From: Burkholderiales bacterium
GTDB taxonomy: Bacteria > Pseudomonadota > Gammaproteobacteria > Burkholderiales > SG8-41
DNA length: 18,169 nucleotides
Direction of reading: 5' to 3'
NCBI GenBank assembly: GCA_019746155.1
Contig: JAIESJ010000103.1
Span: forward strand, 1 to 18,169
The translations under genes and the position numbers were made by a program. The notes beneath the pieces were generated by a model that had not been told where the DNA came from, ran no database searches, and was given only the letters and a program-made list of their open reading frames with translations. Shown here piece after piece: positions 13,917 through 18,169 of the stretch (its first letter is position 1; the number at the start of each line of letters is the position of its first letter).

Positions 13917-13919
<3 letters not shown>
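13884..13919. repeat. Palindrome overlapping the rpoD stop, related to 13684-13717
   Basis: TAGGAGTTTGTCG (13884-13896) pairs with CGACAAACGCCTA (13907-13919), with one mismatch and a 10-nt loop. The rpoD TAG stop (13919-13917) lies in the stem. It may act as a transcript-end hairpin for rpoD, but no T run follows on the minus strand. The sequence AGGAGTTTG-Y-CG is shared with the palindrome near the tRNA, suggesting a dispersed repeat family. Confidence 0.6.
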
Positions 13920-16178
<2,259 letters not shown>

Positions 16179-16221
16179 GTCTCAATCCCCGCCGAGAGAT
16201 TTCGCCGAAAAAAAGTGTGGA

Positions 16222-16250
16222 ATTATACCCTAATTCTGGCCCGGCTTCAC
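16222..16250 (-). promoter_or_regulatory. Promoter in the dnaG-rpoD gap
   Basis: A perfect TATAAT (16227-16222) lies 43 bases before the rpoD ATG. The hexamer 17 bp upstream (16250-16245) is GTGAAG, a weak -35 match, and it overlaps the dnaG stop. It would give rpoD its own transcript besides the dnaG-rpoD operon. Confidence 0.55.
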
Positions 16251-18064
16251 TTGGCCAACGTTTCCGTAACAGATTGTTTTAAAATGATTTTTCCGGAATC
16301 GCCCGCTTCAGTTGGCTTCGCCACCCCGGGTTTTGTCATCTGAGCCCGGCGAGCGGCATCGTTTTGCGCATGCAGCAGCAGGTTTTTCCAACCATCCAGA
16401 ATCTCCTGCTCGAGTTGCGATTTTTCGAGCCGGGTCTCTTCAAGATGAAACAACACCGGTTCCAGCGAAAGGAATACTTGCCGGTATTCGGTGTCGCGAA
16501 AATATTCACTGAAATTCGTAATGTTGCGCTCGTTCTCCAAAGCTTCAAGCATGCTGTACAGGGCCTTGAGTTCCCCGGCATCCACCCTGACGCCTGTATT
16601 GTCCAGAAAGCCGGCAATTTCGTGGCGACTGAGCAACTTCGCAAGTTCGGAGTTGAACATCAATCGTGCAATCAGCTTCTGGACCAGGCTGAGATTGGCG
16701 GGAGTAGGACGCTTCGCCGGCACCTGAGCCTTGAACTGAGATTTGATCCGGTATTGGCCGTCGAGTTCCGCCTGCGTAACACCCGCCAGTTCCGCCAGCT
16801 GCTTGCGCAGCAGCAGGGACAGCAAGGGTGCGGCAACCTGCTGCACCAGCGGTTTCGCATCCTGCAGCAGTTTGACCCGGCCTTCGGTGGTGCCGCGATC
16901 AACGCGCGCCGCCAGTTCGTCGAGCAGGAACTGCGACAGCGGCACCGCCTTGTCGAGCAACACCTCGAACGCCGCCTTGCCTTGCCGGCGCACATAGGTA
17001 TCGGGATCTTCGCCTTGCGGCAGGAACAGAAAACGCAGCTGTTTGCCGTCGACGAGCTGGCCCAGGCTGTTTTCCAGCGCGCGCCACGCCGCGCGGCGTC
17101 CGGCAGCGTCGCCATCGAAACAGAACACGATTTCGTCGGTTTGGCGCAGCAGTTTCTGCACGTGCATCGGCGTGGTCGCGGTGCCGAGGGTGGCCACTGC
17201 ATACTCGACGCCCGCTTGCGCCAGCGCCACCACGTCCATGTAGCCTTCGACCACGATGACGCGGCCGGCGTCGCGGATCGCGCGCCGCGCCTGATACAGG
17301 CCGTAGAGTTCGCGCCCTTTCTCGAACACCGGCGTCTCCGGCGAGTTGAGGTATTTCGGCGAGCCCCGAGCGGCGGAGTCCGCGCTTCCCTCCCCCGCGG
17401 AGCCGGCGTCTCCACTCTCCAACACCCGCCCGCCGAAGCCGATCACGTTGCCGTGCACATCGACAATGGGAAACATGATGCGGTCGCGGAATATGTCGTA
17501 GCGCCTGCCCTCTTCGCTGTGCTTGACCAGCCCTGCCGTGACCAGCGCCTGGGCGCTGTACTCGGGAAAAGCGGCGGCGAGACTCTGCCAGCCGGCAGGC
17601 GCGTAGCCAATGCCGAAGCGCTTCGCGATCTCGCCGGATAAGCCGCGCCGCTTGAGGTATTCGATCGCATGGGGGGCTTCCTTGAGCTGGGCGCGATAGA
17701 ACTGCGCCGCCTGAAGCAGCACGCCATAAAGATCCCCGCCTTCCCCGGCTTTGCGCGCAGCCTGCCCGGAATGCACTTCGGGCACTTGCAAGCCGACACT
17801 TTGCGCAAGCTCCTTCACGGCATCGACAAAGCCCGTGCCGTTGTATTCCATGATGAAGCTGATCGCCGTGCCGTGCGCGCCGCAGCCGAAGCAATGATAG
17901 AACTGCTTGCTCTGGCTCACCGTGAAGGAGGGCGTTTTCTCGCCGTGAAACGGACAGCACGCGACATAATTGGCGCCGGCGCGCTTCAGCTTCACGTGAC
18001 GGTCCACCACGTCGACGATATCGACGCGATTGAGCAGCTCCTGGATGAACGATTGCGGGATCAC
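16247..18064 (-). CDS. dnaG: DNA primase DnaG
   Basis: DnaG makes RNA primers at the replication fork and works with the DnaB helicase. The 605-residue protein shows the CHC2 zinc-binding domain (Cys37, His40, Cys58 and Cys61 in CCPFH and CFGCG), the TOPRIM catalytic core with VVEGYMD (Glu273) and FDGDAAGRRAA (about 316-326), and a helical C-terminus for DnaB contact. The family motif around GFGGRVL...PKYLNSPETPVF is interrupted by a Gly/Ser/Ala-rich insert of about 18 residues (about 217-235). The start is GTG at 18064, giving MIPQSFIQELLNRVDIVDVV as in relatives. The ribosome site is not strong. It is the first visible gene of a dnaG-rpoD operon (macromolecular synthesis operon). The usual rpsU or gatB/yqeY gene is not within the window. 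Confidence 0.96.
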   Translation of the reverse strand: MIPQSFIQELLNRVDIVDVVDRHVKLKRAGANYVACCPFHGEKTPSFTVSQSKQFYHCFGCGAHGTAISFIMEYNGTGFVDAVKELAQSVGLQVPEVHSGQAARKAGEGGDLYGVLLQAAQFYRAQLKEAPHAIEYLKRRGLSGEIAKRFGIGYAPAGWQSLAAAFPEYSAQALVTAGLVKHSEEGRRYDIFRDRIMFPIVDVHGNVIGFGGRVLESGDAGSAGEGSADSAARGSPKYLNSPETPVFEKGRELYGLYQARRAIRDAGRVIVVEGYMDVVALAQAGVEYAVATLGTATTPMHVQKLLRQTDEIVFCFDGDAAGRRAAWRALENSLGQLVDGKQLRFLFLPQGEDPDTYVRRQGKAAFEVLLDKAVPLSQFLLDELAARVDRGTTEGRVKLLQDAKPLVQQVAAPLLSLLLRKQLAELAGVTQAELDGQYRIKSQFKAQVPAKRPTPANLSLVQKLIARLMFNSELAKLLSRHEIAGFLDNTGVRVDAGELKALYSMLEALENERNITNFSEYFRDTEYRQVFLSLEPVLFHLEETRLEKSQLEQEILDGWKNLLLHAQNDAARRAQMTKPGVAKPTEAGDSGKIILKQSVTETLAK

Positions 18065-18169
18065 GGGAGCCGGATTACCGTGTCGAGAAATCAGCGTATG
18101 CGCGCATCAAGGGTGGCCGTCCCAGCCGTTCTTGCGACAAAGTGGAGACCGCATGGAACGGCGCACGCC
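18065..18169. other. Region upstream of dnaG, nothing recognised
   Basis: These 105 bases precede dnaG on the minus strand. I see no gene end, hairpin with T run or good promoter in them. Confidence 0.4.

Overview
The window looks like a betaproteobacterial chromosome, with a 5.6-kb integrated mobile element in a tRNA gene. The organism call rests on the dnaG-rpoD pair followed by a CAT-anticodon tRNA, a 753-residue RpoD with a long basic N-terminal tail, the adjacent sucC-sucD genes, and high GC in the core genes. Genus cannot be fixed from this sequence alone.

Layout. 1-2600: start of a probable NuoE/formate-dehydrogenase-type subunit (partial, minus), then sucC-sucD (minus). 2880-3600: uspA (minus) with its own terminator. 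Downstream of it is what reads as a separate small RNA gene of about 95 nt, with promoter, hairpins and terminator. One hairpin loop is an anti-Shine-Dalgarno CCUCC motif that mimics the 3' end of 16S rRNA. 3800-6750 (plus): a 610-residue P-loop protein resembling zeta-toxin/kinase folds, then a dienelactone-hydrolase-family enzyme closed by a bidirectional terminator. 6960-7700 (minus): two small exported proteins, one Lys/Gly/Ala-rich and one coiled coil.

8048-13650: an element bounded by a perfect 44-bp direct repeat. The right copy is the 3' part (anticodon loop to acceptor end) of an intact CAT tRNA and the left copy is an orphan tRNA 3' half. Reading inward from the left end it carries: an AT-rich gene for a TIR/deoxyribosyltransferase-like domain fused to a winged helix (candidate defence effector); an unrecognised 175-aa protein; a 450-bp intergenic region holding a nested inverted repeat with two hairpins that share an identical 9-nt loop, operator-like palindromes and 18-bp iteron-like repeats; an unrecognised 259-aa protein; and a tightly overlapping module of rolling-circle-type replication initiator, AlpA-like HTH protein and tyrosine integrase. 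Rep, HTH and integrase would replicate, excise and integrate the element, and the left half looks like cargo or control.

13600-18169: the tRNA, two related palindromes, rpoD and dnaG (all minus). The tRNA is most likely tRNA-Ile2 with a CAT anticodon, whose position beside rpoD parallels E. coli ileX. The most interesting signals are the anti-SD small RNA beside uspA, the twin same-loop hairpins in the element, and the TIR-like cargo gene.
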